A stretch of 64,000 bases of DNA from Saturnia japonica (taxonomy: Eukaryota > Arthropoda > Insecta > Lepidoptera > Saturniidae). The position numbers and the translations under genes are program-made. The notes under the pieces are model-generated. The model had not been told where the DNA came from, made no database searches, and was given only the letters and a program-made list of their open reading frames with translations. This document shows positions 27,358 through 43,025 of this stretch, piece after piece. Every line of letters begins with the position of its first letter. Positions within the stretch are counted from its first letter, which is position 1. Location: NCBI GenBank assembly GCA_033032175.1, contig CM065320.1, forward strand, positions 11,365,413-11,429,412. The letters run 5' to 3'.

Positions 27358-28660
27358 CAAGGTGTCCAGAAAGGGTATCGGGTATTTGTTTTCGCGCCAT
27401 ATTCGAAACGGGGCGTCTAAAGGGTGCGGAGAGGGGTTCGTGGCGTCCGCCATTTTGTGGAGTTTTAGTCACGATGGAACAGTACTCGGGGACGCATCGC
27501 GCATTTTGCGTACGAGCGTATTATCGTAATGGTGATTCAATAGTGACTGCTCAACGTCTCTATCGTGCGGAATATCGTACACGCCACGCGCCAAGTGACG
27601 ATAGCATTAGGAAATGGATCAGGATGTTCGAGAATACAGGTGCGACAGTTAAAATTCAAAACTCTGGTCGTCCTCGTTCAGTTCGCGATGAAGAAACAAT
27701 TGAAGAAGTTGAGGCGTCGGTTCGTCAAAATCCGTCTTTATCCATCCGAAAGCGAAGCCAAGCGTTGAACATCAAAAAATCGTCTTTACATTCGATTTTA
27801 AAGAAAGACTTACATCTAAAAGCCTATAAAATTCAACTGGTTCAAGAATTGAAGGATACGGACTATGCTAATCGACTGAATTTTGCGAACGAAATGCTGC
27901 AGCGATTTAACAACTTTAACAACATACTGTTCAGTGACGAAGCAAATTTTCACCTGAATGGTCATGTTAATAAGCAGAATTGTCGGTACTGGGCAGTGGA
28001 GAATCCGAGACGAAAGCATGAACGACCCCTGCATAGCCCAAAGGTCGTTGTTTGGGCCGCTATGTCTGCTAAAGGCATAATTGGTCCTTATTTTCATGAA
28101 GATGAACGAGGCCGAGCAATTAATGTGAATAGTGACCGTTATTGCGATATGTTGCGAAATTTTTTGGTCCCAGAGTTGCAGGAGTTTGCAGGTTTTAACT
28201 CAAGAACGTGGTTCCAGCAAAATGGGGCCACTTGCCATACCTCAAATGACTCAATGGAAGTTGTTAACGAATTATTCCCTAATAAAGTCATTTCGCGAAG
28301 GGGTAGCATCAACTGGCCTCCCAGAAGCCCCGACCTTAGCCCGCTTGACTATTTTGCATGGGGATACCTTAAAAGTAAGGTTTATCAAAACAATCCGACG
28401 AATCTAACCCAGTTAAAGCAAAACATCAGGTCACAAATGGCAGCAATATCGATAGCTATGTGTCAACGTGTTATCGCCAATCTTCGTTTCCGTTTAGAAG
28501 AGTGCCAGCAACGTAACGGTCATCATTTGGATAACATCATCTTTTCCAAATAATTCTCCAATTCATATGCTAATTATAAACAATAAACTTTTTTATTGCA
28601 TACAAATAATTTTTGTTTCATTGAACTTACAAATACCCGATACCCTTTCTGGACACCTTG
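27358..28660 (+). mobile_element. DD41D mariner-type DNA transposon, complete with perfect ends
   Basis: The element is 1303 bp, flanked by TA (27356-27357 and 28661-28662), the usual Tc1/mariner target. The terminal inverted repeats are identical for 32 bp, starting CAAGGTGTCCAGAAAG. One uninterrupted transposase ORF lies inside. Perfect ends and an open frame imply a recent insertion. It sits beside an unclassified repeat that also occurs near 700-1090. Confidence 0.93.
27474..28553 (+). CDS. Mariner-type transposase, DD41D, second catalytic Asp reads Asn
   Basis: The product is 359 residues. Residues 1-110 form a paired helix-turn-helix region with the GRPRSVRD hook motif (residues 66-73). 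The DDE/D domain follows, with D155 in FSDEANF, position 250 in WFQQNGATCHT, and D292 in SPDLSPLDYF. There are 41 residues between positions 250 and 292, placing it with DD41D (rosa/Visitor-like) elements. The normal motif is QQDGA; here codon 250 is AAT instead of GAT, so the enzyme is probably catalytically dead unless this is a sequencing error. The ATG at 27474 gives the normal family length. Confidence 0.92.
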   Translation: MEQYSGTHRAFCVRAYYRNGDSIVTAQRLYRAEYRTRHAPSDDSIRKWIRMFENTGATVKIQNSGRPRSVRDEETIEEVEASVRQNPSLSIRKRSQALNIKKSSLHSILKKDLHLKAYKIQLVQELKDTDYANRLNFANEMLQRFNNFNNILFSDEANFHLNGHVNKQNCRYWAVENPRRKHERPLHSPKVVVWAAMSAKGIIGPYFHEDERGRAINVNSDRYCDMLRNFLVPELQEFAGFNSRTWFQQNGATCHTSNDSMEVVNELFPNKVISRRGSINWPPRSPDLSPLDYFAWGYLKSKVYQNNPTNLTQLKQNIRSQMAAISIAMCQRVIANLRFRLEECQQRNGHHLDNIIFSK

Positions 28661-28674
28661 TACTATCTAGAACC

Positions 28675-29110
28675 ACGGCAGTTTGTCAGCCAAGTTGGGA
28701 ACTGGCGACACTGGTCAGTGTTAATATTTACATGAACTATTTCGAGTTACTTTCGACCCCTCTATAAGTCAAATATTATTAGACCTGCACACTTGGACAC
28801 TATCCTCAATTCATTTACATAGCAAATTTATATGAGATTTCTAACTTGGCAAGTTTTAATTGTAAGTAAATATTAATGTTAATTTCTAATTAAAGGAGTC
28901 CAATTTTTTATCGTATTTTATTGACATTTTAGACTTGTCAAATTAACAATTCCATATCAAAGAAAGTAACAAGTTGCTTTGTAAAACAATTGAGAAACGT
29001 ACATTCCTAAAGCTATAATTAACGGAACTGCAATGAAAGTTGGGACCCGTTACATTTCAGCTCTTTTATCGATGAAAATGACTGCCGTCGTTTCTAGCTA
29101 ACTTAGCCCA
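28675..29110 (+). repeat. Unclassified repeat shared with 700-1100
   Basis: Blocks CACGGCAG..TGTCAGCCAA, TTACTTTCGACCC, AACGGAACTGCAATGAAAGT and TTACATTTCAGCTCTTTTAT parallel the sequence at 705-1020. It begins directly after the DD41D mariner. Confidence 0.5.
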
Positions 29111-29152
29111 TTTTTCACATTTATGTTGGGATTTAATACATCAATTAGATAC

Positions 29153-29400
29153 ACCTTGAAGCGATGATGATTGAATGGTAGTATGTTCGTCCACCGTGTC
29201 GATCGACGTAAGTTCAAATCCTATAATGAGTCTCAACTTTGGTAAAGGATAATATTATGCTGAGACCATAGCGTAGTTCTAAGAAGTTTACTAAAGCCCA
29301 CTTAGGTAGCCCCCCACTCTCTAATTAAAAATCTGTCGCCAAGCACATATATTTCTAGGGATATTCCAGCAACTGCTCTTTAGAGACAGTTCGTATTACT
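29153..29400 (+). mobile_element. SINE, Metulj-like, diverged
   Basis: The B-box-like AAGTTCAAATCC and the body ACCATAGCGTAGT, AATCTGTCGCCAAGCACA and CAGCAACTGCTCT follow the same order as the other copies. The tail is truncated. Confidence 0.65.
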
Positions 29401-29499
29401 ACTGACTATATGTATAAAAAAAACAGACTTCATGCTGACTGTTTAGTATAATTAGTTCACTAACGTAAAGGAAGGAGATATTAATTTTAAATTATATGT

Positions 29500-29770
29500 A
29501 TAACTATCTGTGCCCGCGGCTACAGGATGCCGTCGGTATTGTGGTGACCCCACTTGCACCCACAGAGGTCGATCGCCGGTTATTTTAAAGAAAAAAATGC
29601 GTATTATTTTATTTTTGCGGAACCCTAATTCTTTTTGAAAATAAAAGTAGCCTAAGTTTACTTACTTCATAACATCAGCTATCTGCCAACGAAAGTCCCG
29701 TCAAAAACGGGCTAACGTTTTGCAGATTACCCGAATAAAAAAAACAGAGAGACAAAAATTTTAAATATTC
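29500..29770 (+). repeat. Dispersed repeat (6257 family), fragment
   Basis: It carries CTGTGCCCGCGGCTACAGGA, TGCGGAACCCTAATTCTTTT and GAAAGTCCCGTCAAAAACGG. Confidence 0.55.
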
Positions 29771-32700
29771 TTTTCTTTGTTATAGATGTCGTATAAACAT
29801 TCATAAGCACTTAGTAAAAAGCTGTTATTTTGACATTACAAACAGACACTTCAATTTTATTATTTATATAGTGTGATAGAAGTTTACTTGTATTTTTGAT
29901 AATTCATTAATAGTAGAGGATAGATCCTATATCTGCGTCCTCGGTCCTTCCACTGCATTTCACTGGTATCATTCAGAAGATTGGTAAACAAGATAAACGC
30001 CTCGTACGGGTGACGTAGATTCGTGACGTAACTGGAAGTCGGGTTAGCGCGAAGGAGAGGGGTATGGCCGAGGACGGTGACCCGCAAACACTGTTGCTAC
30101 ACAGTGTTGTACGCACTGGTTCAAACGATTTCATATGCTTGACATAAAACGGGATTAAAATATAAACATTACTTAGAAAGCTTTTTCAAGATAAAATCTA
30201 GTATCGTTTAACCGCAATACATAATTAAAAAGTAAATATTATGTTGATATAAATGTGAAAGTTTGTATGTTTGGTACTCGATCACGTAAAAACGGCTGAT
30301 ACGGCACACAAGTGGCTTATAACCTGGATTAACGCATAGGCATTTTTATCCCGGTAAATTACTTGGCTTTACAACTTTTTATCGATATATTTTGTTTCCT
30401 AAATCCACGCGAACGTAGTCGCGGGTACAGCTATATATATACACGCATGTTCACATGTAATATTTATTTCCGATAGTGACAATCTTTGCCTGTATGTCTA
30501 GATTTAACTCAAAAACTGCCACGACCGATACTCATGAAATTTTGTACACGGGAAGTTTACGTCATTGGTCAATAAGCTATAAGAAATTTCAATATTACTT
30601 TTACAAATCATAAAAAATTACAATTCCCAGATAAATTCATAACCATTTTTGATGAAATTTTGAACACAGGAAGTAAAATAATATGAGTAAAAATAAAACT
30701 ACCCACGTGAAGTAAATTCGCTAATCTCTGGAACTACCAGTCGAATTCTACGGAAAATTCTTTTTTTACATGATAGGATATATGAGAAGTATAACATCAC
30801 GTTACGACCATAAAGAGTTGAGTAGTAACTATGAAGGTCAAGCAATTTGACAAGCTGTTAGGCAAGATTTGGATGAAAGGCGAACTAATAGTTTATAACC
30901 TGGGTTAACAAATGGAATACTTTTTATCACGATAAAGAAGTTTTGACATCCACGCAGAAGAACTCGCGAGCAGGTACTAGTATATATAAAACAAAATTTT
31001 ATTACAAACCAAAACCATAACCATTGATTTCTTGAAGATACTTTGCGATAGAGATTTTTTTTGTCAGATAGTTGTCAGAACACCTTACTAATCCAACTAG
31101 GAAATACATCTGATTCCGTGGATGTTTTTCGTGTCGAAAACGGGGGGTTTGAGAAAACCATTACTCTACCCAAACTGCATGCAGGTATAAAGAGCACCAG
31201 GTACATTCTCTGTGGTAATAAATTAAAAGATTTTTTTTCTACCTATTGACTTGTTTTCTTTCTCTACATCTAAAATTAAAGTGCAAGGGGTCAGCCAGAT
31301 TCTTCAAATGCTGCTAGTAGTCCGTCACTACAACAAGTTTAAGAGACTTAGCTATATGTCTATAAATATCATATTGAACTTAGCTTTCTATCATTGGATG
31401 GATTTTTAGAATCAGATCTAGTTTCAGAGATTATTATTGCCTACATCCAAACTCACAAACCGTACGTTTTAATAGAATTAAAAGTAATATTATATAATAT
31501 CTGATACTAGCAACCGTTCGGAACTCCGTTCGCATTACTTACAATATAAAATGTAATAAGAATAAAATTCCTAGTAACATTCAGACTCCGACCTATTCAG
31601 AGATCATTTGTAGCTTCCTTCCTATTAATGAATGATTTTTAAAGTCGAATTTATCCTCGGATTTTATTATTACATTATATAGATTAGATACATATAGTAG
31701 GTAGATATAAACAGATGATGTACATTTAGAAGCAAATATTTGTAGAATATAATCATAGGTAAGCGGTTATTTCCTACTTGTGCCAATAAAATATGTAGCT
31801 TATTAATAAATTTAATACAGGTCGTATTAAACTAATTAAGAAAACATTTGTATGTTTTATCAACGACAAAAATTAAAATAATTTTATTTCAAGATATTAA
31901 AATCAAACACATTCGAGCATCTTATATTTCGACAGACTGTCCCTATTACTTATTCATCACTAATTAGCAGTTTTCTATCGGAGATGGTCGGCAGATCAGA
32001 GCGGTTCGTTCATGCCGGAAACAGGAAGAGAGCAATCAACATTCCTAAAAATATCACACATTTGGTGTTCATCCGGCGAGCGACGAGCCGCGCCGCGCCG
32101 TCGCGCTCGCGTCGTCGAAATGCTGTGTACTGTGAGCGCAGCGCACCGTCTACTATGAACACATTTATAATAGTACTATGGTACTACCAATGTTCATACC
32201 TAGTGTGCGTAAAAATAACATTCATATACTCAAGCTCAACTCTTATACGTCGGAGTAGAAATGATCGCTTTTCCTCCATTTGATTTAATGTAACGGTATA
32301 ATTAATTACCTTCGAATAAAAATTCCTTTGAAACGGTTTTGACTAATTAAATACGAACCATTTATCTTCATTGAACGTATTATATGACCTGTTTCATGTT
32401 TGTCAAGCCCTGTTTAGGTTAGAAAGCGTGCAAATCTGGTTGATAGGGGTTTTGTTCCAAAAAACACGTCATATCATAATTAATCTACGTAGACCGTTAA
32501 GGGCCTGTGCAGACAAGGAACAGTTATCGGGGTAATTTTTGTCTGCCAAAATAGATAGTTTAGAACTGAATCGCAAAACGCACACGAACATAAGTAGGTA
32601 CTTCGTACAAAACCGCGTAATTCTATACGATCTGTTTTTGACGGACTAAATGTACCCCAAAGTACTGTCTCTCGTCTGCGCAGGATTGATAGACTTCTAT

Positions 32701-33238
32701 AATAAATCTCTAGTTCTGTCTATACATGTAAATATTTCCAAATTTCTCGATAGACATCCTATATGGACACTTATCACGAAAATGCCATTAAAAAAAAATT
32801 GTCCGTCTGTCTATTTGTATGCATGTCCGGATTTTACTCAAAAACGGCTCGACAGATTCTTATGAAATTTTATACACGGGAAGTTTATGTAATTGGTCAA
32901 TTGAAAAATGAAAAGCTGTATGACTAAAAAAGCTAGAAGAAAAAAATTCATAAAAGTTTTTTTTAATTTTTTCTTAACCGATTCAGATGAATGAATGCAA
33001 TTTATCGAAATTAAATCACAAAATTATTACTAACAATATGAACAAAAATAATACACGAAACGATCACTTATATAAATCTAACGTGTACAAATTTAGGTAG
33101 CTTATCATTAAATTACAATATGTAATAGCTGTAACCGATAACATCGACCTTACTATCGAAAAAAAGCGTTCAATATTTATCGATATGTCATCGTAATTAT
33201 TATTTATCGTTCGGTCAGCACGCCACCGATATTACAAT

Positions 33239-33271
33239 TCCCGGCAAGTACGCTTCTAGTACTTGCCGGGA
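33239..33271. repeat. Perfect 13-bp hairpin
   Basis: TCCCGGCAAGTAC (33239-33251) and its exact complement GTACTTGCCGGGA (33259-33271) surround a 7-base loop. No gene is visible beside it. Confidence 0.8.
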
Positions 33272-34254
33272 CATAATTAGATAATTTCTATTATTTATAT
33301 GCGGAGTGGTGCGTGTGATGTGAATCAAAACAATGCTACTTCCTTCGCTGGTAGCGTACGAAGAAACCCGACGACGGGTTCTCGCTAAAGAGGATGTAGC
33401 ACGGGCAACGATGATTTAATTTACAAAAAGTTCCTGTCGTCAGCTATTAGAACGGCGCGGCGCGACGCAATGTACGCTTTCCCTGCAGGTGACTCCACGC
33501 GTCAAGTGCTTTTCTTTAACTTTAATTATAAATATCGTACAAATACTTTATTACCATGCACTTAAGTGATACCTACAGTATTTATTATAACTAGCGGTCG
33601 CCCAATGATCGAAATTCGACCACCGACTTTTTAATCATAGACTATTTTCTGTTGACATTTGCAGTATGAACCTAAAATGACTTGCTGTCACTTTTCATTG
33701 AGTGACAATGTCAATATTTTGGGGGTTCTAAGTTCAATGGCACTAATCGGGTTAGGATTGGCAGTATTAATTTATTTAATTTAATATATTAGTAACAGAT
33801 ATTATAGATAAATTTTAGCTTTCTGCACACCTTCTCCATATAAACTTTAACCATGCCAAATTTGTCTTCCGTGCATGCAATACGGTTCAAAAGGGGTACA
33901 TATTTTTTGTTTCACCTATTAATATAATGATGATGATGATATTTCTATACTCTGTGTAACTTGACATTAATTTACATTTACATTAGGGCTGTTTTGCCCG
34001 ACTGGGTCACGACCACCATGTATGTGGTAAGAAGTCCGTCATAGTGACTCGCTTTTGCGTGTCGCGTTTCGGGATCAGCCTGTGCATATCTAGTTATACT
34101 AATGAAGCCGGCGACCGTCGATAGATTTCGATCTCTCGGTGGTAGTTTTGTTTGGATTGTACTGTGCTTACCATCAGTAACCGTACTGTAAATTTACCGT
34201 GCTAATATATTAAACAAAAAGCAAACAGAGTTTTTAGCGGGATCTTGAACCATG

Positions 34255-34560
34255 CTATAGTTTTCATTTTAATTCATTAACTTAGGTTCTTGATCCTTAT
34301 ATTATGTAATATTGGTGGCATTCTGTATGATATAGTTTGGTGATTGTGCATACGAGAAATGGATTACAAATATGAACTGGAAACATGCATTTTGAATTGC
34401 CACGAAACACCCTAGATAGTTCTAACAAGGCAGCCCCTTGTTTACCGTCTTGTTATAGACTCCATTATGACGATTTGATAATATTTTCGTAATATACATT
34501 GACACTGGCAAGTGCTTTTGCGGCCCTAAACAAGAGGACGAAGAAGAACTAGCAAACGCT
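34255..34560 (+). repeat. Unclassified dispersed repeat, copy A
   Basis: ATTCATTAACTTAGGTTCTT, TATTATGTAATATTGGTGGC, TGATATAGTTTGGTGATTGT and AGTTCTAACAAGG recur in the same order at 42757-43025. Shorter pieces are at 12490-12550 and 61770-61880. Confidence 0.6.
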
Positions 34561-36109
34561 TTTCGCGAAACACTTTTTCGTGTTAGTTACCTACAATATA
34601 AAATATCAAAAGAATAAAATTTATTATGACCCATAAAATCACATAGAGATACGAACTTCCGATTAGTGACCAAGTTTTTAGAATCTGATCAGTGGTCCCG
34701 GTACACCTACAAACACAAACTGTACCTCTTTGCAATAGTAGTTTAAACACAGGATTACCAAAAACATACATAGCTATTGATAACGTCATTGAAATAATTA
34801 ATAGACTGTAAACACATACCAAATAATGTTATTATAATTATACTATTTAACATTACAATAGCTCTACAGCAATTTTTGCGTCGAAAGTCGAAAACCGTGT
34901 AGCATGTAAAATTAATCCTCTGTTTGTTTACCATAAATTTGTAAATATTTACAATATAATGAAAATGATACTACTAGTACCATCTAGTGGGCGAATAAGG
35001 TTAATACAATTATATTAATTCACTGCCCTCTATTAAAAGTACATTGCACTACGTTCGTATATACCTATTTGAATGACATCGAATAAAAGTAGTTATCCTG
35101 TGCAGCTAGCAAAGATAGCGTCACCAAAAAGTACTTTAATACGGACTTACGCTTACATACAAAAAATATAATTAAATTACAAACTAATCTCGGACTAATT
35201 TTTGAGATATTCTACAAGATTACATTTTACTCCTTACTAGTTTACTCTTTCATTTCCGTGCAAACTAATGTCACACCTCTTAAGATTTGTAACCAATACC
35301 TACCTTACAGATTTTGCAAGAGCAAAGCGATACCTAATAGAAATCGTTAAATATTGGTTTCCGAATTCCAAATGGCACATTCTTATAATGTACCTACTAG
35401 CCTTATTGTACAATATTATCTGATTTGCATTTTGCATTTTAGTATCTGCTATTGCTTACACTGTTTTTTAGGGGCCCTGACAGCACTGTTAGCTTTAGGG
35501 GCCCTGAAGCCGTGCGGCTTTTACAACTTCACCGGACTTGGGGGCGAGCGCAGAGCGCACTCAGCCGCGAAAGTTGTTTTGCTTTACTCTTACCAAATAC
35601 GTGACTATATAGGGGGATTTTATTGTTAAGTCAACTGTATATACATCTTTTAAGCTTAAATTTATATTATTTTTCTAATCTTCAAACATCGCTCTAACAA
35701 AATCATGGTTTCTAATATTAACTCTATGGCAGCTCCCTTGTTCTAGGAGTGTTTTGCCAACTCAAAATGCAGATTTCTAGTCATTGTTTTTTAATTAACT
35801 TGACTTGTGCACAATAACAAACTATATCACGCAAAATTACATAATTTAAGGTGAATGGATGGATGGATTAAAATAAAACCCCCATATGACAGATCAAAAT
35901 CTTACCAAAAAGTTGTATAGAATTCCATCTAATATCTGCAATGCCACTATTGATGTTGCCAGCAAACCACTAACATAATTGAAGTTTTCTATTGTATACT
36001 TTAACCAATAAAAGTGAATTCTGGGCTTGCCTACAAAATAAAACTCTGTAATGATATAATACTGTGTACATGTCAAGCGTGTTTTACTGTAAAATAGTTA
36101 TTAAAGGAT

Positions 36110-36350
36110 GGATCATTAAGTGAATGATAGTGATGTCTGGAAGTGGCTCTCTGTGCATCCACTAAATTATTATTATTGTACCTGATATATTAACACTTGT
36201 ACAGTTGTAAAAAAGATAAACTCGATCGAATTTCTTGCCGGTTTTTCTCGATGTCTGGGATATTTTCATAACTGGCAGTCGAGTGTTTTGACGTTCATAA
36301 GTGCTTTCTTAGGGCCTAAATTGAATAAAGATATTATTTTGATTTTGACT
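36110..36350 (+). mobile_element. LINE 3' end, same family as 57570-58100
   Basis: It has CTCGATCGAATTTCTTGCCG, TTTTCTCGATGTCTGGGATA and CTTAGGGCCTAAATTGAATA, then ATTATTTTGATTTTGAC. It lies just downstream of the Pde6d 3' end, on the opposite strand. Confidence 0.68.
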
Positions 36351-37056
36351 AAAAAATAAATTATGGTTCTATTTCACAAAGGAAAAAAAAACAAAATTTT
36401 TGAAAGTGATTTGTATTTTAAATTTATTATATTATTTTTACATCTCTTCTATAAATTAATACACATAAAGCAGATAAATATGCATTCTCTATTATTAACA
36501 ATGTTCGATAGTTCAAGTGATACATAATGTATTTCTAATTTACTACAAAACTTATGGATTTGGAAAGAAAATGTATGTAACTAACCAGTGTAGGGGAATA
36601 CTTGGAAATATTAGTCCACCCTTTAATTAGATAAAGAGGAATATTTCCATTTCATTAATTGAGTTAACAAGGGTTGCCAAATTTACTACAGTTTAATAAT
36701 GTTAAGTATCATTTCATGAACATAATGATAAAACTAATCAACATCCTAATAAGCCTCATAAAAACAAATAACATAATGAAAAATTTGCAGGGTATTTTTA
36801 ATATTAAAATTACAAATGATTTACTTTTATTATTTTATGAAGGATTACCTAATAATATTTAATTAGGACATAATATTATGTACTTAATAATTTTAATTTA
36901 AAATTTTAAGGTCACTTGTGAGGATTACAAAAATGGTGAAACTACTATGAGAAGGAATGTGATTTATATAAATTGACATTTTAATTTTGAGGGAATGCAC
37001 ATAAAATCTAAGTTATACAGACTAGTAAATGCTTAATATCCCAAAAGGAACATAAA

Positions 37057-40523
<3,467 letters not shown>

Positions 40524-40888
40524 GATTAGATTTAGTGAAACTTGTTTATAAATAAACCGGATTAAACCAAATTTATTTCTGAGTTATTATTTTTATGGCA
40601 CTTAATTTTTATTTAAAAAAATAGATTTTTATTCCAAACTTAGTACAAATCAGTGTAAAAGCAAACTATTTCAGATTGAAATACTAAGTAGGTACATATC
40701 CTTTGTACATTTCCCCATAGATTAACATGAATATGCATAACCCACCTACCAAAAATTATTTTTTTGTACAGTTTTTCCCTTTCTTCGTTAAAGGGAAAGG
40801 CAAAGGTATCTAAGACCATGCAGCCAAGTCAGATGTTTTTATAACCTACCAAAAACAAAAATGACAATCATAGATTATGACAAAGCAC

Positions 40889-41326
40889 TAGCAGTGGGCG
40901 ATTATGAGATAAACTATTGAAATTATTCAATTATGAATATTTATACAGTTATTTTAATTATAACTATTAGAAATTACTAATGTTAATCAATGATGAGTGA
41001 TCATTCAAACTGGAAATACTTTTAGTAATTGCTAATGCTAGGTTACTAATTTGGTAAAATGAGTAAATATTACGTCTGAACGATCTTTTTTTTTGTTTAA
41101 AGTAATTGGTGTTTTTACTTTACGACTGTGCGACCTTGTTTTCCTTTTTTTAAGCTTTCCACTCTCGCCCACCTTTGGGTATTACATCAAAGACTCCATT
41201 AAGAATAATCATTCATATTCGTAATTTGAATACGAATACCACTCTTATTTGTTACATCTCGATTATTTAAATCAATTATTATTAAATAATTCAATTATGT
41301 AAATCATTCATAATCGCCCACCTCTA
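40889..41326. mobile_element. hAT-like MITE (438 bp)
   Basis: The ends are inverted copies: TAGCAGTGGGCGATTATGA and, reversed, TAGAGGTGGGCGATTATGA. Flanking 8-mers CAAAGCAC (40881-40888) and CAATGCAA (41327-41334) match at 6 of 8 bases, as an old 8-bp hAT target duplication would. The interior is AT-rich with no ORF. Confidence 0.72.
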
Positions 41327-41799
41327 CAATGCAATATGGAGTAGATACGATTTGATACTAATGAGTACTCATGGTATCAAACCTTACAATTCGATTTGGA
41401 GTACTGATATCGAACCATATCATCATTCGATATGAGTTCAAAAAACGAATGAAAACAGTGGTATCGAATCAAAAACTACCAGAGCCCTAGTTGAAAGGAA
41501 TATAGTTAAAAAAAGGTCATTCGCCGCGCAAAAAAATAAGATCATTAGGACGCAATTCTTTCTCGTTCATACGTTATCCGCAACAATTTATTTTAATAAT
41601 AATTATTATTATTATAACTTAATAATTATAATTCAATAATTAGATAATAATTGTTATTAAAAAATTAATTTGAATACTCGCATGTATCAAACATTTGAAG
41701 TGGAATCGACTGCGATGTGATACAACGATTTAGTACTCGAATGAGTACTTGATATCGATCAAAAGGTGGTGTCGAATCGTTTCTAAATGGAGTATGAAC

Positions 41800-42249
41800 T
41801 AGTGCTGGGTAATTTCTGTTTTTTTATAAAACGAAACGAAACGCTTTTTTACACTCAAGGAACCGTTCTTAGAACTGGTTACAAAAAAACGCTTTTTTTT
41901 AAAGTGAGAACAAACTGTACTGAAAAAAAAAACACTTGACGTTTAACCAAAAACCAGTTTTTATTCGTTCCTTCGTTTTTGTTTTTCTTTTACAACCAAA
42001 TTTGTATTGTATACTCTTGTTAATAAGATTCTTTGTAGCTTATTCGTTACTTCAAATTTAAAGTAGTTTCTTGTAACCGTTTACTGTTTATTCAACTATA
42101 TCCCTTAAAGCAATAACTATAGATCTGTTCTATCAAAAACGGTCTGGTTCGTTTTTAAACTTGTTGTTGTTAAAGAGAGAAACAGTTCGTTCGTTTTTCA
42201 TAGAAGAACTGGTTATTAAAAGCGTTTCTAAACGAAATGCCCAGTACCA
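41800..42249. mobile_element. hAT-like MITE (450 bp)
   Basis: The ends are TAGTGCTGGGTAATTTC and, reversed, TGGTACTGGGCATTTC. Flanking 8-mers GTATGAAC (41792-41799) and GTATAAAC (42250-42257) differ at one base, fitting a hAT target duplication. The interior repeats GAAACG and AACCAGTT motifs and has no ORF. Confidence 0.78.
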
Positions 42250-42756
42250 GTATAAACTGTAGTGATGTCGATTGCTACTAAAAACAATCAAAATATTAAA
42301 TTGTTCCGCTTACTCGACTGTAATCAAATAATATTTGCTGTTATTAATTGTTGGTTTATTGTTAGTAGGTAGTCCTTGCGTGAAAGCGAGTAAGTCACAA
42401 TAAATGTATTTTTTATTTTTATTTTATTTAGCAGTACAAGGTGATCTTACAACTAACAAAGTACATCTAATAAATAGAAATAACATACAAAAGGCCATTT
42501 AAAAGTTCACACAGATTACAGTAATATAGGTATAGGTTTTTACACAATGAACACAATTAACTGTTTTCAAACAAAATTTTATTTTATAATATCATAAACA
42601 ATGTCTGCCATTATAACATACCCATTTTTACCAAAAACATTTATAGAGGGCGCTTTGTTTGGAATACATTCAAAATCCTACAATAGGTAGTTAAATAAAT
42701 TTGGGTGATAAAATTTGACTGGTAAAATTAGGTAAAAATATACTGGATAGATTTTT

Positions 42757-43025
42757 CTTAATTCATTAACTTAGGTTTTTGACCCTGTATTATGTAATAT
42801 TGGTGGCGTTTTGCGTGATATAGTTTGGTTTTTGTGCTTAATTGAAGTGTATTATAAATATAAGCTGAAAGCATTCATTCTGAGGTCCCAAAATATCTTC
42901 CTAGAAAGTTCTAACAAGGGAGCCACCATCTTGTTAGAATATTTAATCGTCATAACACATGTCACTATAATGGCAGTAATGGTCTTCATTAACGAGGACC
43001 GGTTGCCAAGTTAGGAAGAAGAAGA
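42757..43025 (+). repeat. Unclassified dispersed repeat, copy B
   Basis: It matches copy A at 34255 and ends ATGGCAGTAATGGTCTTCAT, GGTTGCCAAGTTAGGAAGAA, a tail also present at 12490-12550. It lies in the region between Pde6d and Ube3a. Confidence 0.6.

Larger units (their letters stand above)
29771..36109. other. Gene-free stretch with repeats and CpG patches
   Basis: It holds reversed fragments of the 3567 repeat family (30430-30715 and 32800-32960), CpG-rich patches at about 32065-32145 and 33450-33505, and the hairpin at 33239. I found no supportable gene. Confidence 0.5.

Noticed and set aside
27816..28097. Open frames overlapping the DD41D transposase on the other strand and in other frames
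   Set aside because: They are shadows of the transposase gene.
31984..32283. 99-codon frame rich in Arg and Ser
   Set aside because: It lies over a CpG-rich patch. The composition explains the open frame and no homologue is recognised.
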